From LGRD01 sp031382215 (GTDB lineage: Bacteria > Pseudomonadota > Gammaproteobacteria > Burkholderiales > Burkholderiaceae_C), in assembly GCA_031382215.1 (NCBI GenBank), contig JANMYQ010000341.1:1-24499 (forward strand): a stretch of 24,499 nucleotides of DNA, in the 5' to 3' direction. Shown here one piece after another: positions 1-7,885 of the stretch; position 1 is the stretch's first letter, and each line of letters begins with the position of its first letter. The notes below the pieces were generated by a model that saw nothing but the letters and a program-made list of their open reading frames with translations, was not told where the DNA came from and ran no database searches. A program made the translations under genes and the position numbers.

Positions 1-348
1 CCCCCGCCGGGCACCGCCCGCCGCGAGCGGAACCGTTTTCTCTCTTTGCAGCAAATACAAAAGCCGGTGCCGCAAAGGTGCGTTCGGGCAGGTCGGAGGG
101 CGCCTCTGAGGCGCTGAGGAGCACAGGGCTCGTGGCCCGCGCGCTTGCGCGCTTCGTGAACTGACTTGTCGCCGCCTGTTTGAGCGTAGCGCTGCGAAGC
201 AAGCGGAGCGAGTTCGGCGACGGGGCCACGAGACCGAGCACCGGAAGGCAGTCGGAGCGCCAGCGCAGACCGCCGAAGCGAAGCCCTCCGGCCTGCCCGG
301 ACGCACCTTTGCTCGCGCAAACCGATGCACGCCACGACCATCGGGCAG
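1..348. other. Non-coding stretch at left edge
   Basis: No reading frame here looks like protein. Short open frames on the plus strand are rich in Arg, Pro and Ser with no recognisable motif, as expected of out-of-frame GC-rich DNA. The only structure seen is the nested inverted repeat at 72-312. A short AT-richer patch at about 35-62 precedes it, but I could not assign a promoter. Confidence 0.6.
72..312. repeat. Long nested inverted repeat, about 240 bp
   Basis: The outer arms are 72-101 and 283-312 and pair at 28 of 30 positions. Nested inside are a perfect 10-base pair of arms (129-138 with 223-232), a 7-base pair (168-174 with 215-221), and two local hairpins: 7-bp arms at 100-114 and a GC-only stem at 139-152. 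No gene in this stretch is convincing. It lies just past the stop codon of the minus-strand GrpB gene, so the transcript could fold here. Intergenic GC-rich palindromes of this style occur in Burkholderiales genomes (recollection, not searched). I saw no target-site duplication and no transposase, so calling it a MITE is not justified. Confidence 0.75.
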
Positions 349-885
349 TCACGTATCGCCAACCAGCGCCAGGATAAACGCTGCCTTGGCCTCGGTGTAG
401 GCCTCGCGGTCGTGGGCGTGGGTGGCGGCGAGGTCGGCTTTGAGTTGGGCGTATTGCTGTGCCAGTGTTGCGTCAGCACGCAACATGTCGCGAAACTTCA
501 GGCGTTGGCGCCAGGCCGGGCTGCCGTGCACGACCACATGCAGATGGTGCGTGCGGCGGCCTTCGGCCCAGCGCATGAACCACTGGCGATCGTCGAGCGT
601 GGCGTTGAACTCGGCCGACGTGGTGTAGCCCGAGCGGCACAGCGGTTCGGCGAGTGCGCGGGCGACGTCCATCGATGCGACGCCGGCCAGCAGGTCCACG
701 ATCGGCTTGGCGGCGAGGCCGGGCACGGCGGTGCTGCCGATGTGCTGGATGTCGATGAATCGACCCGGCAGCAGCGCCATCAGCCGCTCGCGCTCTGCTG
801 AAAACACCGCCGGCCACGTGGCGCTGTACGCGTGCAGCGCCACGTCCTCATGAATGGCGGCCTGGAGCGACTCCTCGTCGGTCAT
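349..885 (-). CDS. GrpB family protein (UPF0157)
   Basis: A 178-residue protein, the usual size for the GrpB/UPF0157 family, which belongs to the nucleotidyltransferase fold superfamily. The family signature is clear: IGSTAVPGLAAKPIVDLL at about residues 49-66, where the Gly-Ser pair and the Asp resemble the nucleotidyltransferase active site. It is followed by the conserved R-x2-HHLHVV stretch and a FRDMLR segment in the second half. The biochemical role of the family is poorly defined and no substrate is assigned here. The ATG at 885 lies 22 bp after the stop of the upstream dehydrogenase, so the two are probably cotranscribed. The gene ends just before the inverted repeat at 72-312. Confidence 0.9.
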   Translation of the reverse strand: MTDEESLQAAIHEDVALHAYSATWPAVFSAERERLMALLPGRFIDIQHIGSTAVPGLAAKPIVDLLAGVASMDVARALAEPLCRSGYTTSAEFNATLDDRQWFMRWAEGRRTHHLHVVVHGSPAWRQRLKFRDMLRADATLAQQYAQLKADLAATHAHDREAYTEAKAAFILALVGDT

Positions 886-907
886 CGCCGGCCACGCGCC
901 CGTGCGT

Positions 908-1804
908 TCAGCGCGGAACGATCTTCGCGCCGGTGAGTTGCTCCTGCGCCTCCACCAGCGAAGGCACGAACTTCTTGCCGTGGCCCAGTGCGCTGGCGGT
1001 GACGAGCGCCTGATGCACCGCCTCGCCGATGCTGGCCGGCACGGTCAGCGTTTCGGCCAGGTGGGTGTAATAGCGCAGGTCCTTGCGCGCGTTGTCGAGC
1101 TCGAACTTCAGCCCGCCCATGTCGCCTTGCAGGGTCTTGGCCATCATCTGGAACAGGCCCGAGTTGACAGCGCCGACCGAGACCAGCGCGACCAGTTGCT
1201 TCAGGTCCACGCCGGCACGTTGGCCGACCGCGAACGCTTCGGCCGTGGCGGTGCAGATCGCCTGGGCCATGAAGTTGTTCAGCAGCTTGATGGTGTTGCC
1301 CGCGCCCGGCCCGCCGACGTGGAACACGTTCTCGGCAAAGGTCTTCAGCACCGGTTCGAGCTTCGCAAAGGTCTCGGCGCTGGCGCCCACCATCACGTTC
1401 AACTTGCCGAGTTCGGCCTCGATCGGCGTGCGCGCCAGCGGCGCGTCGACAAAGGTCACGCCGGCGGCGGCACATTGTTCGCGCAGGCGGGCGGTCGAGT
1501 CGGCTTCGCTGGTGGAGCAGTCGACGATCAGCAGGTTCTTGTTGCCGCCGGCGAGCAGGCCTTCGGGGCCGGTGACCGCGCCTTCGACCTGCGGCGAGCC
1601 GGTGACGCACAGGAACACGATGTCCACCGCGCGCGCCAGCGCCGCGGGCGAGGCGGCTTGGGTGGCGCCGGCGGCCAGCAAGTCGGCCACGCGTTCGCGG
1701 TTGCGGTGCACCGTGATCGTCAGTGGGTGGCCCTTGGCCTGCAGGTTCTTGGCCATGCCGTGGCCCATCAATCCCGAGGCGCCGATGAATCCGACCTTTT
1801 GCAT
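908..1804 (-). CDS. NAD(P)-dependent oxidoreductase, 3-hydroxyisobutyrate dehydrogenase family
   Basis: A 298-residue soluble enzyme of the beta-hydroxyacid dehydrogenase family (6-phosphogluconate dehydrogenase-like). The N-terminal Rossmann motif is GFIGASGLMGHGMA (residues 5-18). The catalytic lysine motif GAGNTIKLLNN puts Lys at residue 173, followed by an all-helical C-terminal domain. The substrate loop reads DAPLARTP (120-127) in place of the usual DAPVSGG, so the substrate probably differs from hydroxyisobutyrate or tartronate semialdehyde. The start was set at ATG 1804 because it opens directly on the Rossmann motif and has a GGAGA ribosome site. A longer frame to 2113 is open but not protein-like and would run into the divergent gene. 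Likely first gene of an operon with the GrpB gene. Confidence 0.92.
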   Translation of the reverse strand: MQKVGFIGASGLMGHGMAKNLQAKGHPLTITVHRNRERVADLLAAGATQAASPAALARAVDIVFLCVTGSPQVEGAVTGPEGLLAGGNKNLLIVDCSTSEADSTARLREQCAAAGVTFVDAPLARTPIEAELGKLNVMVGASAETFAKLEPVLKTFAENVFHVGGPGAGNTIKLLNNFMAQAICTATAEAFAVGQRAGVDLKQLVALVSVGAVNSGLFQMMAKTLQGDMGGLKFELDNARKDLRYYTHLAETLTVPASIGEAVHQALVTASALGHGKKFVPSLVEAQEQLTGAKIVPR

Positions 1805-1924
1805 GTTCGTGTCTCCGTTGGAAAGGCCGCAAGCATGCCAGAAGGCGCCGACGGGTGTGCTTCGGTGTGCATTGGCGTACCCTCGCAGGCGCCAGTGCCG
1901 ATAGCCGCTCGCAGGAGACCCGCG

Positions 1925-2356
1925 ATGAAGCTGCTCACCACCTCGTGCCTGACCGCCTGCCTGGCGGCATTCGCTCACCACGCCGCGCACGCGGTCGAGG
2001 AGCGGCGTGGCTCGTTGGGCAATGTCGGCGCCGAGTTCGAGAACTGCATCAGCCGGGACTTCATCCAGTTCGGCCTCGATGACCAGAGCGCCGTGCTCGA
2101 CGAAGGCGACCACCGCCGCGTGCGCGCCGAGATGATCAAGCGCTACCCGGTAATCGAGAACGACGGTTTCCCGACTTCGCGAATGATCCTGTGGCAGCGT
2201 GCTTCGGGTGCGCTGGTCTACGTGGCGGTGATCGACAACCCGAACAAGCCGGGCGAGTCGTGCTTCAGCGCCACCTTCGCGGCCGAACGGTTCGACCTGA
2301 CCTTGCTGCTGCGCCGCAAGTACCTCGCGGTGCCCGGCGGCGGCCCCGCCAACTGA
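1925..2356 (+). CDS. Small exported protein of unknown function
   Basis: A 143-residue protein that I do not recognise. It begins with a typical Sec signal peptide: MKLL, a hydrophobic core, and a likely cleavage after AHA at residue 23. The mature part is about 120 residues with no further membrane segment. It has two cysteines (about residues 41 and 113) that could form a disulfide in the periplasm. An AGGAGA ribosome site (1912-1917) supports the ATG. The gene is divergent from the dehydrogenase (120 bp between starts) and ends 19 bp from the convergent VWA gene. Function unknown. Confidence 0.75.
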   Translation: MKLLTTSCLTACLAAFAHHAAHAVEERRGSLGNVGAEFENCISRDFIQFGLDDQSAVLDEGDHRRVRAEMIKRYPVIENDGFPTSRMILWQRASGALVYVAVIDNPNKPGESCFSATFAAERFDLTLLLRRKYLAVPGGGPAN

Positions 2357-2375
2357 CAGGGAAGGCAGAGCGGTT

Positions 2376-3758
2376 TCAGACGAGCGCCAGCGTGCGCCCG
2401 AACGGCGCCACGGCCGCGGCGTGTGCCTCGGGCACGGCCCAGATCACCGGCCAGCGCGGCACAAAGCGGGCCGGGCCGTCCAGGTCGGTCAGCACGACGG
2501 CGATGTCGGGGCGGTGCCGGTCGGCCTCTTCGAGCAGCGGCGTGAAGTCGGTGCCGCCGCCGCCGCTGAATTGAATCTCGCGCAGGTCGGAGCGGCCGGG
2601 CTCGAAGTGCGCAACGCGGCGTACACAGTCGTCGCCGATCACCAGCACCAGGCCGGCCTCCAGGCGCCGCGTGATGGCCTCGATCTCGCGCGCGAAGCGC
2701 TCCATCAGCGCATCGTCGATCGAACCCGACACATCGACGATCACCACCAGCCTCGGCACCGCCTTCGTGCCGCTGAAGCCGGGCTCCCAGGGCAGGCGCC
2801 GGTGTCGGTCGCGCCCCATCCGGCCCTGGTTGGCGATGTACGAGCGCGCCGGGCGCGACCACGAGATGCCGGGCCGTGTCGACAAGGCGCGCGCGAGTTG
2901 TGTGCGCAGCACCTGCTCCCACGGCGTGTGGGTGCGCGGCAGGTCGGCCATCAGCACGCGCAGCATCGAGAACGCGCCGTCGCCAGCGTGGGCGCGCACG
3001 AGGCGCTCACCCCACTCGCGCGCGGCGTCGGCGTGCGCTTCGGGCCGCTCTTGCGAGGCGGCTGCATGCATCAGGTCCTGGGGCTCGCCAGCGCCGAGGG
3101 CGCGCACGGTGGCCGATCGCGGGCCGTCTTCGCGCTTGCCGTTGCGCCCGGTGCGCCGATCGTCGATCGCGCGGTAGAGGCGCTCCACGTCCCATTCGAG
3201 CAGCGACTTCTCTACCGTCTGGCCGACCGTCTGGTCCACGCCCACGCTGCGCACCAGCAAGGCCTCCAGCAGCACCGCACCCGCCGGCATCTGCAGCCAG
3301 GCCAGGTGCGAGAGCGTGCTGTTGACGATCGCATCGGCGCAGGTGTTGAAGAGCTTCTCGTCGACATCGCCGAGCAACTGACGCAGGTCGGCGCAGCGCT
3401 GCGGGTGGCGCAGCGCGATGTGCAGCACCTCGTGCGCGACCACGAAGGCCTGCTCGGGCAGCGGCAGCCGGGTGAAGGCGGCGCTGTAGAAGATCGTGTG
3501 GCCTTCGGTGGCGGCGGTTAGTGTGGCGGGCCGGGCGTTGCCGCTGGTTCCGACGCGGGAGTCAGTGTGCGAGTCGGCGCGAAAGTTGCCGCGAGAATCG
3601 GCGCGGGCGCCACCGCGATCGTCAGCGGCCTCGGGCAGGTCTTCGTGCTTGACCCACAGCGCCAGGCCGCCGGTGGACGGCGCGTACTCCACCAAGCGCT
3701 GGATGGCGCGCGTGCCGCGGTGGGCGTGAAAGCCCCCGTCGCGGCGTTCAGCGGCCAT
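2376..3758 (-). CDS. Metallopeptidase-like / VWA-domain protein (DUF2201 type)
   Basis: A 460-residue protein with two parts. The N-terminal part has a zincin-type motif HEVLH (residues 109-113) with another His at 117, as in the putative metallopeptidase domain DUF2201_N. The C-terminal part is a VWA-like domain with the metal-ion site DVSGS (Asp342, Ser344, Ser346), the later GGGTDF (Thr403) and VVLTDLDG. Such proteins are regularly encoded next to MoxR ATPases and are thought to act with them as metal-dependent assembly factors. The start overlaps the upstream ATPase gene by 11 nt, which suggests translational coupling. Between about residues 47 and 82 there is an Asp/Ser/Arg-rich stretch with repeated ADS-type units that looks like an insertion. 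No signal peptide, so probably cytoplasmic. Confidence 0.88.
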   Translation of the reverse strand: MAAERRDGGFHAHRGTRAIQRLVEYAPSTGGLALWVKHEDLPEAADDRGGARADSRGNFRADSHTDSRVGTSGNARPATLTAATEGHTIFYSAAFTRLPLPEQAFVVAHEVLHIALRHPQRCADLRQLLGDVDEKLFNTCADAIVNSTLSHLAWLQMPAGAVLLEALLVRSVGVDQTVGQTVEKSLLEWDVERLYRAIDDRRTGRNGKREDGPRSATVRALGAGEPQDLMHAAASQERPEAHADAAREWGERLVRAHAGDGAFSMLRVLMADLPRTHTPWEQVLRTQLARALSTRPGISWSRPARSYIANQGRMGRDRHRRLPWEPGFSGTKAVPRLVVIVDVSGSIDDALMERFAREIEAITRRLEAGLVLVIGDDCVRRVAHFEPGRSDLREIQFSGGGGTDFTPLLEEADRHRPDIAVVLTDLDGPARFVPRWPVIWAVPEAHAAAVAPFGRTLALV

Positions 3759-4857
3759 GGCCTTCGCGCTGGCGCTGCTCGGTGTAGCGGCGGTACGACG
3801 CGCTGTCCAGGATCGTCGCCTCCAGCCCGCGCTCGAGCGCCTTCTGCATCAGCAGCTCCATCGCAAGGGTCTGCGCCTCGCGCACCGGCAGCGGCGCTTG
3901 CGAGCGCAGCTCGGGCAATTGCTCGACGATCTGAAGCGCGCGCGCCAAGGTCGCATCGTCAGTGCAGGCCGCGAGCAGGCCGTAGACCATGCCGTACAGG
4001 CCGTCGAGCGACTTCGGCAGCAGCGCCAGCGTCTCGGCGCCGGGTCGGGCGGCGAGCAGCCGCACCACGTCGACGGCGGCCTGCAGCTCGCGCAGCACAC
4101 CGAAGAACTCGGCCGCGTTGGCGGCGCCGATGCGGCCCTGCACGAACACCCGCCGGGCGCTGTCGGACAAGCCGGACTTGAGCACGTTGGAGATGTCTTC
4201 CCAGCCGCGCGGGCTGGCGCCCACGAGGTGGTCGTTCGCGAGCTGCGCCTGCGTGTCGTCGAGCTTGTCGGGGCGCACCTTCAGGTAGGCCATCACCTCG
4301 GGCGCAAAACCCATCGCCACGGCGTGTTCCAGAAAGGCGTCGATGACGGTCTGCACGTTGAAGTGGAACATCCGGTCGGCCAGCGCCGTGCCCATGTCGT
4401 GGCTCACCGCGCCGTGGAACGTGGCGTTGCCGGCGGCAATGACCTGCCAGCCGTCGGGCAACCGGTAGTTGCCGACGCGCCGGTCCAGGATCAGCGAGTA
4501 AGCCGAGATCTGCAGCCGCTGGTCGGCGGCGGTGATTTCGTCGAGGAACAAGATGCCGTGTGGCTGCTCCTGCGGTGGCAGGAATTCGGGCGGGAACCAC
4601 ACCGTCTTGCCCTGCACGTCGTCGGCATAGATTGCGCCGCGGATGTCGACCGGCTCGATGGTCGTGAGCCGCAGGTCCACCAGCGGCACGCCGAAATGCG
4701 CCGCCACCTGCCGCACGATCGACGACTTGCCCACGCCGCGCGTGCCCCACAACATCGAGGCGCGGCGGCGCAGCGTGGCATCGCCGTACTGCTCGATCAG
4801 CGCGGCCTTGGCGGCGGCGATCGACAGCGGTGGAATGTTCATCGGGTTGCCGTGCAT
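3748..4857 (-). CDS. MoxR-family AAA+ ATPase
   Basis: A 369-residue AAA+ ATPase. Walker A is GTRGVGKSS (residues 38-46) and Walker B is ILFLDE (102-107). A sensor-1 type AAGN is at 141-144, and ALADRMFHF (158-166) has the conserved Arg expected after the sensor region. MoxR ATPases are chaperone-like machines that usually work with a VWA protein. Here the VWA gene overlaps its 3' end by 11 nt, so the pair very likely forms one complex. The ATG at 4857 was chosen. A second ATG five codons later is possible, and neither has a strong ribosome site. It lies 41 nt downstream of the two-TM protein gene and is probably in the same operon. Confidence 0.92.
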   Translation of the reverse strand: MHGNPMNIPPLSIAAAKAALIEQYGDATLRRRASMLWGTRGVGKSSIVRQVAAHFGVPLVDLRLTTIEPVDIRGAIYADDVQGKTVWFPPEFLPPQEQPHGILFLDEITAADQRLQISAYSLILDRRVGNYRLPDGWQVIAAGNATFHGAVSHDMGTALADRMFHFNVQTVIDAFLEHAVAMGFAPEVMAYLKVRPDKLDDTQAQLANDHLVGASPRGWEDISNVLKSGLSDSARRVFVQGRIGAANAAEFFGVLRELQAAVDVVRLLAARPGAETLALLPKSLDGLYGMVYGLLAACTDDATLARALQIVEQLPELRSQAPLPVREAQTLAMELLMQKALERGLEATILDSASYRRYTEQRQREGHGR

Positions 4858-4898
4858 CGTGCTCGTCTCAGGCTTACTACTTCGGGTTCAGTGCCACT

Positions 4899-5918
4899 TC
4901 AGTGCCACGTGGGCGCGCTCGAGGCGCGCGGCAGCGGCGGGATCTCGATGCGCGGGATCTCGCGCAAGCAGATGCCCAGCATCAGCAGCAGCGGCGGGGC
5001 GTGGAAGATCAGCATGCGGAAGATCGAGTCGGGCCCGAGGTCGAGCGACGGCACCGCGACCGCACCGGCGATCAGCCCGACGCAGATCAGCAGCGGCAGC
5101 GCGCGCCGCAAGGCCACGCCCCAGCGTGCCGCGACACGCCGCTCGTGAAAGCGGCGCGGTGGTTCGCCGAGCGTCTGCGCCAGGTGCTGCGCCATGCGTT
5201 CGAGTTTGTGCTCGGCGTCTTGGCTGCGCTCGGGCTCGTTGCTGCGCAGGCGCAGGCTGCCGGTCCAGCCCTCGCGGCCGCGCTCCAGCCGCGGCCAGTG
5301 CCAGCCGAGCACGGCAAGCAGGTCTTCGGGCAGCGCCAGCGTGGCGCCGGCCGGGGACACGATCTCGATGTCGGCTGAGAGGCCGCTCACCGTCGGCACC
5401 CTGAGCTTCAACTTCAGCCCATCGAGCTGCACGATGCCGTGGGTCAAGGTCAGCCGGGCCGAGCCCGGCACGAGGCGATGGCTCTGCGCGATCAGCCAGC
5501 CCGGCCCGGCCTGGAACTGGCGCGCGGGGGCGACGGCCAGGGTGGCGTCGAGCAGCGCGGCCGGCTCCGGGCCCTCGATCTGCAGGCGCGCCTGCAAGCC
5601 GCTCGCGTGCGTGCTCACGCGCGTGAGGCAGAAGTGGCCGTCGTCCGGGTTGTCGAGCTGCAGCGTGTCGCTCAGGGTCGCCGTGGTGGCGGCATTGGTG
5701 GCGCCATTGGTGGAGCCAGCGTCGGCGGCGCCGGCATGCAGCACGGGCTTGAAGACCAGGCGCCGCGCGAGCCGGTCGCTGGCGGGCAGGTCGAGCTGGC
5801 GGCCACGGCGCGTGAATGGCCCGATCAGCGCCAAGATGTCGTGGTGAGTCAGCGGCGCGGCCAGCGGTGCGGGCGGGGTGGCATGCGGGCGGGTTGAAGT
5901 GCGGGCGACGACGAGCAT
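4899..5918 (-). CDS. Two-TM protein, first gene of the MoxR-VWA operon
   Basis: A 339-residue protein that I do not recognise. The first 260 residues appear soluble and include an Ala/Thr-rich low-complexity patch at about 62-85. The C-terminal part holds two hydrophobic segments (about 273-290 and 299-318) separated by a short charged loop. This would give a membrane anchor with most of the protein on one side. It reads in the same direction as the MoxR and VWA genes and ends 41 nt before the MoxR start, so I infer a three-gene unit in which it may be the membrane partner or client. The ATG at 5918 has only a weak ribosome site, so the exact start is uncertain. Confidence 0.7.
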   Translation of the reverse strand: MLVVARTSTRPHATPPAPLAAPLTHHDILALIGPFTRRGRQLDLPASDRLARRLVFKPVLHAGAADAGSTNGATNAATTATLSDTLQLDNPDDGHFCLTRVSTHASGLQARLQIEGPEPAALLDATLAVAPARQFQAGPGWLIAQSHRLVPGSARLTLTHGIVQLDGLKLKLRVPTVSGLSADIEIVSPAGATLALPEDLLAVLGWHWPRLERGREGWTGSLRLRSNEPERSQDAEHKLERMAQHLAQTLGEPPRRFHERRVAARWGVALRRALPLLICVGLIAGAVAVPSLDLGPDSIFRMLIFHAPPLLLMLGICLREIPRIEIPPLPRASSAPTWH

Positions 5919-6064
5919 GGCGGAGCCATGTTAACGATGGTCACCGCGGCCTGCGCGAGAATGGTTTCGCTTCCCCTCGCGCAACCCTCTCGCAGCTTCT
6001 TTCGCAGCCTCTTCAGCCCCTCTCGCAGCCCTTCACCCCGCTGGCCGTCGTCGCCAGGCATCCC
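5919..6064. promoter_or_regulatory. Divergent intergenic region with short phased repeats
   Basis: This separates the outward-reading two-TM gene and the MFS gene and so should hold promoters for both. Within 5975-6035 a pyrimidine-rich unit around TCGCAGC recurs at about 5990, 6002 and 6023, with degenerate copies (TCGCGCA, TTCAGCC) in between. Spacing is about 10-13 bases, close to one helical turn. No confident -35/-10 pair was found by eye. Confidence 0.35.
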
Positions 6065-7296
6065 ATGACTTCGAACCCTGCCCCGGCGCACGCGCCCATC
6101 CCCCGCGGTGCCGTGGCCTGCCTGGCCCTGGTGCCTTTGCCAGCGGCCTGTCGCTGCGCGTGAACGACGCGCTGCTGCCCAGGCTGGCGGGCGAGTTCGG
6201 CGTGTCGCTCGGCCAGGCGGCGCAGGTCATCGGCGTGTTCGCGGTGGCCTATGGCCTGGCGCAATTGCTGTTCGGGCCGCTCGGCGACCGCTTTGGCAAG
6301 TACCGCGTGATCGCCTGGGCCTGCGCGGCCAGCGCCCTCACGGCCCTGGCGTGTGCGGCGGCGCCGGGCTTCGACGGCTTGCGCGTGGCCCGCGCACTGG
6401 CCGGTGCGACTGCGGCCGCGGTGATCCCGCTGGCCATGGCGTGGATCGGCGACGTGGTGCCGTACGAGCAGCGCCAGCCGGTGCTGGCGCGCTTCCTGAT
6501 CGGCCAGATCCTGGGCCTGGCCGGTGGTGTGTGGCTGGGCGGGTTTGCCGCTGACCACCTCACGTGGCGCGCGTCCTATGTGTTCATCGCCGTGATCTTC
6601 GCGGCCGTGAGCCTGGTGCTGTTCGCGCTGAACCGGCGCCTGCCGGCACAGGCGCGGGCGATGAAACAGGGCGACGGCTCGCCGCTGCAGCGCATCGTGT
6701 CCGAGTTCGGCAGCGTGCTGTCGCGGCCCTGGGCGCGGGTGATCCTGGTGCTCGTGTTCCTCGAAGGTGTTTTCCTGTACGGCCCGTTCGCGTTCATCGC
6801 GTCGCACGTGCACCATGAATTCGGGCTGTCGCTGTCGGCGGCGGGCGCGCTGGTGATGCTGTACGGCGCCGGTGGGCTGCTGTTTGCCGTGTCGTCGCGC
6901 CACCTGGTGCCGCGCCTGGGCGAGGCCGGGCTGGCAAAGTGGGGCGGCGGGCTGATGTGCGCGGCCTTCCTGGCCATCGGTTACGGCCCGGCGTGGCCGT
7001 GGTCGCTGGTCGGCTGCTTCGTACTCGGGCTGGGCTTCTACATGCTGCACAACACGCTGCAGGTCAATGCCACGCAAATGGCGCCGGATCGCCGCGGCGC
7101 CGCGGTGTCGGCGTTCGCGGCGAGCTTCTTCCTCGGCCAGTCGGCCGGTGTGTCGCTCGGCGGCGGCCTGGTCGGCGCCACGGGCACCGCGCCCTTCATG
7201 GCGGTGGGGGCGGTGGGGGTGCTGGTGGTGGCGTTGGTGTTTGTGGCGGCGCTCGGGCGGCGCGCCGTCAGCGCAGCGGCAATACCTGCAGCGTGA
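6065..7296 (+). CDS. MFS transporter, reading frame broken near the N-terminus
   Basis: A major facilitator superfamily permease of the drug/sugar efflux type. The family motif after helix 2 is visible as FGPLGDRFGKYRV, and many hydrophobic helices follow. As written, the long frame starts only at GTG 6160 (378 residues) and lacks the first part of helix 1. The ATG at 6065 lies in another frame and gives a matching N-terminus (MTSNPAPAHAP... then a hydrophobic VACLAL) that hits a stop at 6161-6163. Adding one base near 6128-6134 joins the two into a normal 410-residue protein. It is either a real 1-nt deletion or a sequencing error. Substrate unknown. Its 3' end overlaps the convergent gene by 29 nt. 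Confidence 0.85.
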
Positions 7297-7885
7297 GCCG
7301 GCCGCTGGCGTCCACGGCCATGTCCAGCGGCGCCAGTTGCTCGGCCACAGCTGGGCAATTGGCGGGTGCGCATTCCAGGCTCAACATCGCGCCGGGCGCT
7401 TGTGGCGTGAGGGTCACGCGAGCGCCGGCGGTCTCCAGCCGCGCGGCCAGCTCCCTGGCGGATTGAACCGGGTTGTCGGTGCGCCACACGGCGCCGACGC
7501 CTGAGGGCGTACCGCGCAGGCCAGGGGCGTCGCGGTCCGGCGATGTCGCCATCCACAGGCCGACGCCGAGCACCAGGGCCAGCGCCATCGCGCCGCCGCC
7601 CGCGTGGCGTTTCCATCGGCTTTCATTTGCGGCTTCCCGCCTTGCCGGCAAGGGCAAGGGCTTCGGCGGCTCGGGCTGCCGGGCGGCCTGCACGATGCGC
7701 TGCCACGACGGCGCGTCCGGCGAGGCCACATCGTCGGCGGCGGGTTTCAGCGCTGCGCGCAGGCGTGCGCCTTCCCGCGCCGACTCGCCGGTGGCGTCAC
7801 GGCCGGCCAGGCCGTCGAGCCAGGCCTCGGCGTCCGGCTTCGAGGGGGGGCTGCCGTTCTCAGTCGCCACGGCACTTCTCGACAT
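7268..7885 (-). CDS. Putative membrane anti-sigma factor of the CHAT/caspase locus
   Basis: A protein of about 205 residues encoded just after the ECF sigma gene and overlapping it. The cytoplasmic N-terminal part (about 1-92) contains DAEAWLDGLAGRD and an Arg-rich helix. One transmembrane helix follows at about 96-114. The C-terminal domain, likely periplasmic, has a paired-Cys motif, CAPANC. This topology and position are those of an anti-sigma factor, although no classical zinc-binding ZAS motif (HxxxCxxC) is present, so the role is inferred from context. Two starts are possible: ATG 7885 (overlap 26 nt) or GTG 7870 (overlap 11 nt, preceded by GAGAAG). Its last 29 nt overlap the 3' end of the convergent MFS gene. 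Confidence 0.65.
   Translation of the reverse strand: MSRSAVATENGSPPSKPDAEAWLDGLAGRDATGESAREGARLRAALKPAADDVASPDAPSWQRIVQAARQPEPPKPLPLPARREAANESRWKRHAGGGAMALALVLGVGLWMATSPDRDAPGLRGTPSGVGAVWRTDNPVQSARELAARLETAGARVTLTPQAPGAMLSLECAPANCPAVAEQLAPLDMAVDASGRLTLQVLPLR

Noticed and set aside
72..312. Insertion sequence or MITE with target-site duplication
   Set aside because: Bases flanking the outer arms do not match each other and no transposase frame lies inside.
854..2356. Plus-strand 500-codon frame opposite the dehydrogenase
   Set aside because: Only its last 143 codons (from ATG 1925, with ribosome site and signal peptide) are protein-like; the rest mirrors the dehydrogenase gene.
3757..5148. 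Plus-strand 463-codon frame opposite MoxR and the two-TM gene
   Set aside because: No motif, Arg/His/Gln-rich composition, and antisense to an ATPase with intact Walker motifs.
5990..6030. CRISPR-like array upstream of the MFS gene
   Set aside because: Units are about 7-12 bases with no proper spacers; far too short for CRISPR repeats.
6013..7077. Minus-strand 354-codon frame opposite the MFS gene
   Set aside because: Extremely rich in Arg, Gln and His, with no hydrophobic or catalytic pattern; a shadow of the transporter.
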